The notes under the pieces were generated by a model. The model was given only the letters and a program-made list of their open reading frames with translations, was not told the DNA's origin and did no database searches. 64,000 nt of DNA from Chitinophagales bacterium (lineage in GTDB: Bacteria > Bacteroidota > Bacteroidia > Chitinophagales > UBA8649), in contig JACJYT010000009.1 in assembly GCA_020635975.1 (NCBI GenBank), forward strand, positions 42,337-106,336, read 5' to 3'. Of this stretch, positions 56,043-64,000 are shown one piece after another. Positions within the stretch are counted from its first letter, which is position 1. Every line of letters begins with the position of its first letter. The translations under genes and the position numbers were made by a program.

Positions 56043-56411
56043 ATGAAAAGCATGTATACTATAGGCTTGCTAGTTCTTAGCAATGCCTTTATGACCTTGG
56101 CATGGTATGGTCACCTCAAATTTGCCGAGTGGAAGGAGTTTAGTAAACTCGGACTCTTTAGCATTATCCTTCTTAGTTGGGGTATCGCTTTTTTCGAATA
56201 TTGCTTTCAAGTACCCGCAAATAAATTGGGTTATCAAGGCAATGGCGGACCCTTTAGCCTAATGCAACTTAAAGTTATTCAAGAAGTAATTACCCTTGTA
56301 GTCTTCGCTGTTTTTAGCCTGCTGGTATTTAAAACTGAAAACTTTCAAAGCAAGCATCTGCTTTCTTTCGTTTTTCTTGTGCTTGCTGTTTACTTTATGT
56401 TTAAAAAGTAA
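56043..56411 (+). CDS. DMT-like small membrane protein (DUF486)
   Basis: 122 residues with four membrane helices. TIGLLVLSNAFMTLAWYGHL and FFEYCFQVPANKLGYQG are the family marks of DUF486, a relative of small multidrug resistance proteins. Transport substrate is unknown. It sits 8 bases downstream of the SRPBCC gene. Confidence 0.92.
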   Translation: MKSMYTIGLLVLSNAFMTLAWYGHLKFAEWKEFSKLGLFSIILLSWGIAFFEYCFQVPANKLGYQGNGGPFSLMQLKVIQEVITLVVFAVFSLLVFKTENFQSKHLLSFVFLVLAVYFMFKK

Positions 56412-56467
56412 TGCTTCTTGTTTCAAGCTTTTAGGTAATTTCTGTGTTGATTTAATTCGTAGAACAT

Positions 56468-56521
56468 GCGCTACGAATATGCGCTACGAACATTGGCGTT
56501 ACGAACATGCGTTACGAACAT
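56468..56521 (+). repeat. TACGAACAT tandem repeat
   Basis: Four adjacent units of 13-15 bases are seen: GCGCTACGAATAT, GCGCTACGAACATTG and two copies of GCGTTACGAACAT, followed by a degenerate unit. It is related to the tandem array at 14178-14240 (shared GCGCTxCGAACATT) and again lies next to a CAGGGTC hairpin. Confidence 0.7.
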
Positions 56522-56554
56522 GAGTATTATAAACATGGGCTCAGAATTTAAAAG

Positions 56555-56584
56555 CTTCAGGGTCCTCGTCGAGAGACCCTGAAG
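56555..56584 (+). repeat. CAGGGTC-type hairpin repeat, copy 3
   Basis: CTTCAGGGTC / GACCCTGAAG form a perfect 10-bp stem. The loop CTCGTCGAGA can itself pair. Confidence 0.7.
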
Positions 56585-56683
56585 AGGGGAAAATAATATA
56601 TGGTTGGTCTGAAGAGGGAATTAGATTCAAGTCCCTAGCTAGAGACCCAAAAGAAGGTAAGTATATACTAGAAAGAAAAAAGA

Positions 56684-57883
56684 CTAACCTAATATCTGAA
56701 CAGCTTTACGCAAAGCAGCAATAAAAAGATCTACTTCTTCTTTGGTATTATATACCGCAAAGCTTGCCCGGCAGGTGCCTTCAATATTAAAGCTTTTCAT
56801 TAGTGGCTGACAACAATGATGACCTGTTCTAATAGCAACACCTTGCTTATCGAGCAAGACCCCTAAATCATAGGGATGGATGCCTTCCACCAAGAAAGAA
56901 AGCACACTAGCCTTGTTTTTGGCTGTGCCGTAAATTTTGAGTCCTGGAATTTTCAAAGCTTCGACAGTAGCGTATTCCAATAATTCATTTTCATGCTTGG
57001 CAATGTTCTCCACTCCTAGCTCAGCTACAAAACGCAAAGCTTCGCCCAAGGCAATGGCTCCACATATGTTTGGCGTACCCGCTTCAAATTTATAAGGCAA
57101 ATTATTTACAGTAAAACTATCGTAGTTCACTTCCTTTATCATTTCTCCACCACCATGGTAAGGATCCATAGCTTCTAGAAGTTCTTTTTTTCCGTAAAGA
57201 ATACCAATACCCGTTGGCGCATAAACCTTATGTCCAGAAAAAGCATAAAAATCAGCATCCAAGTCCTTTAAATCTAAACGCAAATGCGGAATGGCTTGAG
57301 CGCCATCTACGAATACCTTAGTATCGTATTGACGAGCTAAAGTAATCATGTCTTTAACCGGATTAATGGTACCCAAGGAATTCGATACATGATTGAAAGC
57401 TAATAACTTAGTCTTGCTATTCAATAAAGTTTTATAAGCAGCTAAATCTAAAGAACCATCCTCTAATACAGGAATCACTTTGATTGTTGCACCCATTCTT
57501 TCTGCCAACATTTGCCAAGGAACTAGGTTGCTATGGTGCTCTAGTCCGCTTACCAATATTTCATCGCCAGCATTTATATTCTTATTCCCCCAAGCATTCG
57601 CTACCAGGTTAACTGCTTCTGTTGTGCCACGAACAAAATTTACTTCTTGACTCTCTACATTTAAGTAGTTTGCTATAAAATCTCTAGCGCCCTCATATTC
57701 TTCTGTCGCCTTGTTAGCTAGGTAATGGGCACCTCTATGAATATTGCTATTATAGCCTTCGTAGTAAGCCATTATCTTAGCTATAACCCGCTTCGGTTTT
57801 TGGGATGTTGCTGCATTGTCTAAATAAACTAGCTTCTTAGCGTTTACCTCTTGATCTAATATGGGAAAGTGTTGTTCGTACAT
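56684..57883 (-). CDS. sufS: cysteine desulfurase, SufS type
   Basis: PLP enzyme that takes sulfur from cysteine for iron-sulfur cluster assembly. The PLP lysine is in FYAFSGHKVYAPTGIG and the catalytic cysteine in RTGHHCCQPLMKSF. AATSQKPKRVI near the start and HHSNLVPWQMLAERM complete the class II desulfurase pattern. Length is 399. No other suf gene is adjacent in the window, so a CsdA-type role cannot be excluded. Confidence 0.93.
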   Translation of the reverse strand: MYEQHFPILDQEVNAKKLVYLDNAATSQKPKRVIAKIMAYYEGYNSNIHRGAHYLANKATEEYEGARDFIANYLNVESQEVNFVRGTTEAVNLVANAWGNKNINAGDEILVSGLEHHSNLVPWQMLAERMGATIKVIPVLEDGSLDLAAYKTLLNSKTKLLAFNHVSNSLGTINPVKDMITLARQYDTKVFVDGAQAIPHLRLDLKDLDADFYAFSGHKVYAPTGIGILYGKKELLEAMDPYHGGGEMIKEVNYDSFTVNNLPYKFEAGTPNICGAIALGEALRFVAELGVENIAKHENELLEYATVEALKIPGLKIYGTAKNKASVLSFLVEGIHPYDLGVLLDKQGVAIRTGHHCCQPLMKSFNIEGTCRASFAVYNTKEEVDLFIAALRKAVQILG

Positions 57884-57958
57884 TTTTATTTTCTTCTAGG
57901 GTGCCTCAATTGCACTTCTAGCCTAATAACATTAGAAATTCAAAGCTTGTTCACCAAA

Positions 57959-59056
57959 CTAAACATTAAATCTAAAGTGAAGAATATCGCCATCTTGCAC
58001 CACATATTCTTTACCCTCTACTCGTAGCTTGCCCTTTTCTCTACAGGCTGCTTCAGAACCCAAACTCACAAAATCTTCGTAAGCCATTACCTCAGCACGA
58101 ATAAAGCCTTTTTCAAAATCGGAGTGAATAACACCTGCTGCTTGTGGGGCCTTCGTTCCTTTGTGGATGGTCCAAGCTCTTACCTCCTTCACGCCTGCTG
58201 TAAAGTAAGTATCTAAAGCAAGTAGTTTATAGGAAGCCGTAATTAAACGATCCATTCCCGACTCGCTTAAACCTAAATCTTCTAAGAACATTACTTGCTC
58301 TTCTGGATCGAGTTGCACAATTTCTGATTCTATTTTGGCAGAAATCACCAATACCTCTGCACCCTCTTCCTGCGCTATCTTGCGAATTTGCTCTACGTAT
58401 TCGTTACCATCTTTAGCATCGCTTTCGCTTACATTACAAGCATAAAGCACTGGCTTTAAGGTGAGTAGATTAAGATCTTCTACAAATTTTAAATCATCTT
58501 CTTCTAGAGCTAAAGATCGAGCAGATTTACCTTGCTCAATATGGGCCTTAAGTTGTTTTAAAACCTCAATCGTTTTCAGCACTTCTTTATCATTGCCCTT
58601 AGCCGCTTTCAAGCTTTTTTCCAGCTTCTTATCAATAGATTCTAAATCTTTCAGCTGCAATTCGGTATCAATAACTTCTTTATCTCTAACCGGGTTAATG
58701 CTACCATCTACGTGCACCACATTATCGTCTACAAAGCATCGAACCACATGCACAATAGCATCCACACCTCGAATATTGCCCAAAAATTGATTCCCTAGTC
58801 CCTCGCCTTTGCTCGCCCCTTTTACCAAGCCAGCAATATCTACTAGCTCTACGGTTGTTGGAAGCACTTTTTGCGGCTGCACCAATTCTTCTAATTTCTT
58901 CAAACGATAATCTGGCACAGTAATTACGCCAACATTGGGCTCTATCGTGCAAAATGGAAAGTTGGCTGCTTGCGCATTGATGGCTTTCGTAAGGGTATTA
59001 AATAAGGTAGATTTTCCTACATTGGGTAAACCTACAATTCCACATTTCAAACTCAA
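57959..59056 (-). CDS. ychF: redox-regulated ATPase YchF
   Basis: Obg-family P-loop ATPase associated with ribosomes and stress response. G1 GLPNVGKSTLFNTLTKA is at residues 8-24. The switch region NFPFCTIEPNVGVITVPDYR, G3 VDIAGLVKGASKGEGLGNQF and NVSESDAKDG (replacing the GTP-specifying NKxD) fit ATP preference. The TGS domain ends the chain (FIRAEVMAYEDFVSLGSEAA ... HFRFNV). 365 residues, as expected. Confidence 0.96.
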   Translation of the reverse strand: MSLKCGIVGLPNVGKSTLFNTLTKAINAQAANFPFCTIEPNVGVITVPDYRLKKLEELVQPQKVLPTTVELVDIAGLVKGASKGEGLGNQFLGNIRGVDAIVHVVRCFVDDNVVHVDGSINPVRDKEVIDTELQLKDLESIDKKLEKSLKAAKGNDKEVLKTIEVLKQLKAHIEQGKSARSLALEEDDLKFVEDLNLLTLKPVLYACNVSESDAKDGNEYVEQIRKIAQEEGAEVLVISAKIESEIVQLDPEEQVMFLEDLGLSESGMDRLITASYKLLALDTYFTAGVKEVRAWTIHKGTKAPQAAGVIHSDFEKGFIRAEVMAYEDFVSLGSEAACREKGKLRVEGKEYVVQDGDILHFRFNV

Positions 59057-59078
59057 TTTATTCTTCTTTAAGTAATTA

Positions 59079-59104
59079 AAAATAAAAAGGGCACCTAAGC
59101 ACCC
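59079..59104 (-). terminator. rho-independent terminator after the DUF3276 gene
   Basis: On the minus strand GGGTGC-TTAG-GTGCCC pairs over six positions when two G-U pairs are allowed, and TTTTTATTTTT follows. It lies 25 bases behind the DUF3276 stop and before ychF. Confidence 0.7.
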
Positions 59105-59128
59105 TCTATTATGTTTCCTTTGGTTGTT

Positions 59129-59620
59129 TTACCACTCCATTGCCTCGTCGCTTGGTGGAGTTGCTTCTGAACTATCCCCAAAAATAGATCTTGGTTTTTC
59201 TTTAGGATAGTCGTTCATTAAATCCTTATTTGGTCTTGCATTAAACTTAACTGCAGGCTCTTTTTTCTCTCTTTCTACCGGACGAGCTATATAATCCTCC
59301 TCATCATCTCCATCAAAATCGTCGTTGTCATCCCCTTGGTTTTGGTAGGCTTCTCTATCGTAAGAATCGTAATCGAACTCTGGATTAAGCTCGGTTCTAA
59401 TATGGTTTAAGGTTTCTTCTAAAGCTTCGCCAAACTTCTTAAAATCTTCCTTGTATAAGAATATTTTGTGACTGTCATAACCTGGTCGGTCGAATCTTCT
59501 TTTACTCTCTGTAATTGTTACAAAATAATCACCTTGCTTCGTTGAACGCACATCGAAGAAATAAGTTCTTCTTTTTCCTGCTCTTAATTTTCTTGAAAAA
59601 AATCCTTGTTGATTCTCCAC
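59129..59620 (-). CDS. PUR-alpha-like nucleic-acid-binding protein (DUF3276)
   Basis: 163 residues. Residues 5-85 are the DUF3276/PUR domain: FFSRKLRAGKRRTYFFDVRS, then DYFVTITESKRR and KIFLYKEDFKKF. The tail is acidic and disordered (DDNDDFDGDDEEDY) and ends in a charged region. Homologues in Bacteroidota and spirochaetes bind single-stranded DNA/RNA. It has its own terminator. Confidence 0.9.
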   Translation of the reverse strand: MENQQGFFSRKLRAGKRRTYFFDVRSTKQGDYFVTITESKRRFDRPGYDSHKIFLYKEDFKKFGEALEETLNHIRTELNPEFDYDSYDREAYQNQGDDNDDFDGDDEEDYIARPVEREKKEPAVKFNARPNKDLMNDYPKEKPRSIFGDSSEATPPSDEAMEW

Positions 59621-59684
59621 TACATAATATTTTTAAATAATCAATTAATTAAATCACCCGCCAAAAATAAGTATTTTTTAATAA

Positions 59685-61469
59685 TCAAACCACAGTATTT
59701 TCAAAATGCTGCTTATTAAAAAATTCCGCATAAATTCCGCCCAAAGCTAAAAGTTCTTCGTGCTTTCCACTCTCTACCACTTCGCCTTTATCGAGCACTA
59801 AAATTTTATCGAAAGCAATGCTCGAAAATATCCTATGACTAATTAACATAACGGTTTTATCTTGAATACTTTCCTTTAAATTCGCTACTATTTCCTTTTC
59901 GGTGTGCACATCTACGGCAGATAAAGCATCATCAAAAACCAAGACCTTTGGTTGCATAGCCAAGGCTCGAGCAATCGAAATACGTTGTTTTTGTCCGCCA
60001 CTCAGCGTAACACCCCGCTCGCCCACCATAGTATTGAAACCATGGGGAAACTGCATAATTTCTTCGTAAATAGAGGCTTTTTTAGCCGCCTCATGTGCCT
60101 CTTCATCCGTTATGGCACTATTACCAAATTTGATGTTATTGTAAATCGTATCCGAAAACAAGAACACCTCTTGTGGAATATAAGCCATTTGCTGGCGGAG
60201 GGTATTTAACTTTAGATCTTGTACCTTTTGACCTTCAAAAAGCAAGTTGCCTGAACTTGGGTAGTACATCCCTAAAAGTAATTCTGCCATGGTAGTTTTT
60301 CCGCAGCCCGTCTTACCCATAATAGCCCACTTCTCTCCTGCTTTAATGCTGAAATTTAGATTTTTCAAAGCAGTAATTCCGGTATCTGGATAAACCAGAT
60401 CTAAATTTTCAAAACTAATATTGCCCTTTAAGTCTATTTCCTTTCCTACAGAACTGTTGATGTCGCCTTGGGTATGCAAGAACTCGTTTATTCTCTTTTG
60501 GGAAGCTGCAGCGCTTTGAATTAAAGAAGCGGCCCAACCAATAGAAGTTACTGGCCAAGTTAATAAGTTAACATAAAGAATAAACTCTACAATATTGCCC
60601 GCGCTAACCTTGCCTTCTTGCAAGTAAACTCCCCCAATTAAAACAACAATGATTGTACTTAAGCCCACCAAGAAAATCATCAGAGGAAAAAACAAGGCTT
60701 CGATTCTAGACAACTCTAAGGACTTTGTTTTATACACTTCACTTTCGTTCTCATAAAATTGATAGGCAAACTTTTCTTGTACATAGCTCTTTAGAACCCG
60801 TATACCAGAATAAAATTCTTGCGCATTACTGGTTAATACAGACAATTGACGTTGAATGGCCTCGCTCTTTTTATTAATTAAATTATTGACATAAAATATA
60901 GAAACCGTAAGAAATGGCATAGGTAAAAGCACCCAAAGGGTTAGTTCTACATTTATGCTAAGCATGGTGTAAATAACAAAGGCAAACAAGAAGAATACAT
61001 TAATCATGTACATTAATGCCGGACCAAGATACATTCTCACCTTAGAGACATCTTCAGTGGCTCGGTTCATTAAATCGCCGGTATTATTTCTTTTATAAAA
61101 GGCAGTATCGAGCTTTTGGTAGTGCTCATAAATTTCATTCTTCAAGTCGAACTCAATTAAACGAGAAACTACGATAATGGTTTGTCGCATAAAGAAAGTA
61201 AAAAAGCCACTGAGCAAAGCGGTTGCGAAGTACACTAAAGTAAAAACTAAAAGCGATTTCCGAAAAGAACCTTCTAACACTTTTTGTAAATCAAAATTCT
61301 CGAAAGAAGCATAAAGATTGATATTTTGGCTTACCATATCGATGGCCCAACTTAATACCCTTGGCGAAAGCACTTTAAAAACATTAGAAAGAGCTACAAA
61401 CAAAACCCCTAGCAAGAGTTGCCATTTATACTTTAAAAAATACTTATTGAGATGCGCTAGTTCTTTCAA
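59685..61469 (-). CDS. ABC exporter, MsbA/MDR-like (fused membrane and ATPase domains)
   Basis: 594 residues. Six membrane helices (to about 320) are followed by the nucleotide-binding domain: Walker A MGKTGCGKTTMAELLLG (about 383), signature VTLSGGQKQRISIARAL (about 490) and Walker B VLVFDDALSAVD. The coupling-helix area has RATEDVSKVRMYLG. It functions as a homodimer or as half of a heterodimer, exporting lipids or drugs; the substrate is not evident. It lies divergent from the leucine dehydrogenase gene. Confidence 0.94.
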   Translation of the reverse strand: MKELAHLNKYFLKYKWQLLLGVLFVALSNVFKVLSPRVLSWAIDMVSQNINLYASFENFDLQKVLEGSFRKSLLVFTLVYFATALLSGFFTFFMRQTIIVVSRLIEFDLKNEIYEHYQKLDTAFYKRNNTGDLMNRATEDVSKVRMYLGPALMYMINVFFLFAFVIYTMLSINVELTLWVLLPMPFLTVSIFYVNNLINKKSEAIQRQLSVLTSNAQEFYSGIRVLKSYVQEKFAYQFYENESEVYKTKSLELSRIEALFFPLMIFLVGLSTIIVVLIGGVYLQEGKVSAGNIVEFILYVNLLTWPVTSIGWAASLIQSAAASQKRINEFLHTQGDINSSVGKEIDLKGNISFENLDLVYPDTGITALKNLNFSIKAGEKWAIMGKTGCGKTTMAELLLGMYYPSSGNLLFEGQKVQDLKLNTLRQQMAYIPQEVFLFSDTIYNNIKFGNSAITDEEAHEAAKKASIYEEIMQFPHGFNTMVGERGVTLSGGQKQRISIARALAMQPKVLVFDDALSAVDVHTEKEIVANLKESIQDKTVMLISHRIFSSIAFDKILVLDKGEVVESGKHEELLALGGIYAEFFNKQHFENTVV

Positions 61470-61585
61470 AATTATATTTTATACCACTTAAGTAGAAACC
61501 AAATAGGCGAAGATTGCTAGGTAAACCAAGAAGAGAATCTTTTTGTTTCCAAACAAAAATTTTAGTCTTCTTAAAAGTATTGTTT

Positions 61586-61626
61586 TACCTTTGCACTTCC
61601 CTTTGAAATTTTACTTGGCAAAGGTA
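61586..61626. promoter_or_regulatory. divergent pair of -7 boxes
   Basis: TACCTTTGC (61586-61594) and GCAAAGGTA (61618-61626) are perfect inverted copies 23 bases apart. Each reads TAnnTTTG in its own direction. The + box serves leucine dehydrogenase (74 bases before its ATG) and the - box could serve the ABC exporter. Confidence 0.5.
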
Positions 61627-61667
61627 GCATTCAAATTTTGATTTTATAACAGAGAAGCCAACATCGT

Positions 61668-62732
61668 ATGAATGTATTTGAAAAAATGGAAGAGATGGAG
61701 CATGAGCAAATCATGTTTTTCAACGACAATGAAACCGGACTCAAAGGGATAATAGCCATACACAACAGCACATTAGGACCAGCTTTAGGAGGAACTCGAC
61801 TTTGGAAATATGCTAGCGAAGAAGATGCTATAAAAGATGTACTTCGCTTATCGCGAGGAATGAGCTTCAAATCTTCTATAAGCGGCATCCATTTAGGAGG
61901 TGGTAAAGCAGTTATTATCGATAATCCAAAAGCGAAAAAAGATGAGGCTTTTTGGAGGCGTTATGGAAAATTCGTAGATAATTTAGGTGGAAAATATATT
62001 ACTGCAGAAGATGTTGGAACCAACACCCAATTTATTGAATATATTTCGCTAGAAACTAAACATGTTGCCGGCAAGCCAGACTATTTAGGTGGTGGAGGAG
62101 ATCCATCTCCAGTTACTGCTTATGGCGTATACTTAGGTATGAAAGCGGCACAAAAACAAAGAAGCGGAAACGATTCTTTGCAAGGTAAAAAAATTGCAGT
62201 TCAGGGTGTAGGTCACGTTGGACAATACCTTATTGATCATTTGGCTAAGGAAGGTGCAAAAATTACTATTTGCGATATCAATGAGAACAACATCAAGCAA
62301 GTTTCTGCCAAGCATCGTGTGGAAGTAGTGTCGCCAGAAGATATTTATGGTGTAGACATGGATATTTACGCTCCTTGTGCTCTTGGAGCCAGCGTAAACG
62401 ATACCACCATCCCGCATTTAAAATGTGGAATTATTGCAGGTGCAGCCAATAATCAGTTAGCCGAAGAAAAAAAGCATGGCGACTTGGTAAAGGCTAAGGG
62501 TATTATTTACGCTCCCGACTTTTTAATCAATGCCGGCGGGGTGATAAATTGCTACATTGAAACCGTGGGCTACAATAGAGATAGAGCTTATGCTGCTACA
62601 GATAAAATTTATGAGCAAACTCTAGCCGTATTGCAAGAAGCAAGCACGAGTGAAAAGAATTCGCAAGAAGTGGCTCTAGAAATAGCCATGAAACGCATAG
62701 AGGATATAGGTAAAACGAGAAGGACAAGATAG
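61668..62732 (+). CDS. leucine dehydrogenase (Glu/Leu/Phe/Val dehydrogenase family)
   Basis: Oxidatively deaminates branched-chain amino acids with NAD+. The catalytic lysine is K80 in SGIHLGGGKAVIIDNP. The second catalytic segment is ITAEDVGTNTQFIEYIS, and the Rossmann loop is GKKIAVQGVGHVGQYLID (about 183). CDINENN (about 204) gives the adenosine-site acid. Length 354 is normal for LeuDH. nusB follows directly with no gap (TAG then ATG). Confidence 0.93.
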   Translation: MNVFEKMEEMEHEQIMFFNDNETGLKGIIAIHNSTLGPALGGTRLWKYASEEDAIKDVLRLSRGMSFKSSISGIHLGGGKAVIIDNPKAKKDEAFWRRYGKFVDNLGGKYITAEDVGTNTQFIEYISLETKHVAGKPDYLGGGGDPSPVTAYGVYLGMKAAQKQRSGNDSLQGKKIAVQGVGHVGQYLIDHLAKEGAKITICDINENNIKQVSAKHRVEVVSPEDIYGVDMDIYAPCALGASVNDTTIPHLKCGIIAGAANNQLAEEKKHGDLVKAKGIIYAPDFLINAGGVINCYIETVGYNRDRAYAATDKIYEQTLAVLQEASTSEKNSQEVALEIAMKRIEDIGKTRRTR

Positions 62733-63689
62733 ATGATTTCAAGAAGAATACTTAGAGTAAAAGTAATGCAAGTTCTATACTCCCATTATATTGGAGGTAG
62801 CGATTTGAGTAGCTTAAAACAGGAAGGCATGTTGCTTGGTAGAATCCAAAAAACAAAGCAGTTGTATTTTGTGTACTTGCAATATCTAATTGAGATATGT
62901 CACTACGCATTGGTAGATGCTACTAAAAGATCTAATAAGTACATCCTCAAAGATGAAGATAAAGATATCAATACCGATTTGGCAAAAAACAGCATTATCC
63001 TTCAGCTAATTGCAAATGAAGCCTATCCTGGCATTCAAAAAACACATGGCACCATGGGATTTATCGATAAAAAATTGGTAAAAACTATGTTTAAACAGCT
63101 CAGAGACTCGGCTAAATATGTTAAATATTGTGAAATTGACAACAAGACTCAAGCCGATCACATTGAAATACTTCGCTATATAACTAAAAAAATTCTGGGA
63201 GCAAGTGAAGCTTTGGATGAATTTCTAAGCGAGCATTTTATGAATTTAGAAGATGACCACTTTATTTGTTTACACAGCATTCAGAAAATTTTGAAAGACA
63301 ATGCCGATCAAAGTGCAGAAGATTTTGTTAAGGCCATTCTTTTATTAGAAGACGATAGCGAAGATGTGGAATTTTCTAAAGACTTGTTATCCAATTGTTT
63401 AGATAAAGATGAAGAGCTAGATGAGATAATCAAACCCAAGTTAAAAAATTGGGATTTAGATAGAATAGCCCTCATGGATATCGTTTTGATTAAGCAGGCG
63501 ATTGCCGAATTTTTATATTTCCCCTATGTGCCACTTAAAGTAAGTATGAACGAGTACATCGATATCTCTAAAGAATACAGCACAGAAAAGAGCAAAGATT
63601 TCATTAATGGAATTTTAGATAAGGTGATGAAAGATTTAAGCGACAAAGGAAAAATTAAAAAATTAGGTAGAGGTTTAATAAACAATTAA
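62733..63689 (+). CDS. nusB: transcription antitermination factor NusB (long Bacteroidota form)
   Basis: 318 residues, about twice the E. coli length. The N-terminal helix begins SRRILRVKVMQVLYSHYIGG, the usual RNA-binding start. The C-terminal NusB fold is DRIALMDIVLIKQAIAEFLY followed by PLKVSMNEYIDISKEYSTEK and SKDFINGILDKV. The middle 150 residues are the phylum-specific insertion. It follows the leucine dehydrogenase gene directly and precedes the DUF1573 gene. Confidence 0.93.
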   Translation: MISRRILRVKVMQVLYSHYIGGSDLSSLKQEGMLLGRIQKTKQLYFVYLQYLIEICHYALVDATKRSNKYILKDEDKDINTDLAKNSIILQLIANEAYPGIQKTHGTMGFIDKKLVKTMFKQLRDSAKYVKYCEIDNKTQADHIEILRYITKKILGASEALDEFLSEHFMNLEDDHFICLHSIQKILKDNADQSAEDFVKAILLLEDDSEDVEFSKDLLSNCLDKDEELDEIIKPKLKNWDLDRIALMDIVLIKQAIAEFLYFPYVPLKVSMNEYIDISKEYSTEKSKDFINGILDKVMKDLSDKGKIKKLGRGLINN

Positions 63690-63726
63690 TAAATTTGCAC
63701 TAAAATTAAAAAACAGTAAAAAATTA

Positions 63727-64000
63727 TGAAAAAGTATTTATTTGTATCCAGCTTGGCCTTAATGGCATTTTTAATTTCTTGTAAGTCTGACGCTACTACA
63801 ACAGAAGAAACGACTACAGAAACAACAGTTACTGAACCAGTGCTTACTTCAAGTGAAGCAGAACTTTCTACTACAGTGGTAACCGATCTAACTAGCATGT
63901 CGGTAGATAGAATGGAACATGACTTTGGAAAAATTCCTGATCTAGCTCCAGTTGAAACAAAATTCGTAATTACTAACACAGGCGACAAGCCTTTATTAAT
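63727..64000 (+). CDS. DUF1573 lipoprotein, 5' part
   Basis: The gene runs off the window. MKKYLFVSSLALMAFLISCK is a lipoprotein signal with Cys19 as the acylated residue. A threonine/glutamate-rich linker follows (TTTEETTTETTVTEP). DUF1573 begins at about residue 72 with HDFGKIPDLAPVETKFVITN and TGDKPL. The order nusB-DUF1573 is common in Bacteroidota. The function of DUF1573 is unknown, although its fold is Ig-like. Confidence 0.9.

Noticed and set aside
63686..63988. Minus-strand frame rich in valine and serine
   Set aside because: It is antisense to the threonine-rich lipoprotein linker and the DUF1573 start.
1..64000. CRISPR array or cas10/cas operon that would match the CARF nucleases
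   Set aside because: I found no regularly spaced direct repeats and no Cas proteins. The tandem arrays at 14178 and 56468 have no spacers.
1..64000. Integron or phage integrase
   Set aside because: No tyrosine or serine recombinase was recognised. The cassette reading rests on the palindromic sites only.

Overview
The window looks like a piece of a low-GC Bacteroidota (Flavobacteriales-type) chromosome. The supporting signs are a type IX secretion C-terminal sorting domain, the nqrABCDEF operon, a long-form NusB next to a DUF1573 lipoprotein, a PUR-alpha-like DUF3276 protein, promoters of the TTTG-N19-TAnnTTTG kind, and genes packed with TAATG stop/start overlaps. No rRNA, tRNA or CRISPR array was recognised. 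The species cannot be named from this sequence alone.

Two blocks of accessory DNA alternate with two blocks of core genes. Accessory block 1 (1-14300) opens with the 3' part of an IS1595-type transposase. It then holds same-strand genes separated by large palindromic intergenic sites. The main cargo is a five-gene overlapping operon (2345-10713): an S1/SF1 helicase, a winged-helix protein, a two-HKD phospholipase-D-like nuclease split by a frameshift, a stand-alone CARF-like protein, and a Card1/Can2-like CARF-PD-(D/E)XK nuclease. It looks like an anti-phage or stress-response system in which a nucleotide second messenger could drive a nuclease. No cas10 or CRISPR locus is present in the window. 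Further along are a pair of unknown genes bounded by 65-bp direct repeats and a small membrane protein.

Core block 1 (14312-42137) carries nqrA-F with an unusual membrane-anchored NqrA, yqgE, a SirB1-like gene and topA. It continues with purB, yidC, a large secreted T9SS protein, comEC, an enoyl-CoA hydratase, an LTA-synthase-like sulfatase and a BadF-type kinase. It ends with a cytochrome c-FTR1 iron permease and a prfB-galK-galT operon. prfB contains the classic +1 programmed frameshift site.

Accessory block 2 (42685-55274) is a second defence-type island. An uninterrupted same-strand run (43013-54083) encodes a P-loop protein, a membrane protein, two HNH proteins, a PIN-GNAT-PUA-like fusion, an ASCH protein, a methyltransferase-HIT fusion and a 1606-residue exonuclease-RecQ-UvrD fusion. 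It is bracketed by a 3'-truncated DUF4007 gene on the left and by a 5'-truncated ATPase, a possible dnd-associated protein and an excisionase-like protein on the right. This suggests that the interior of an older operon was replaced.

Core block 2 (55576-64000) has an SRPBCC protein, a DUF486 protein, a SufS-type desulfurase, ychF, DUF3276, an ABC exporter, leucine dehydrogenase, nusB and the start of a DUF1573 lipoprotein. Intergenic hairpin and tandem-repeat families recur at the borders of both accessory blocks.
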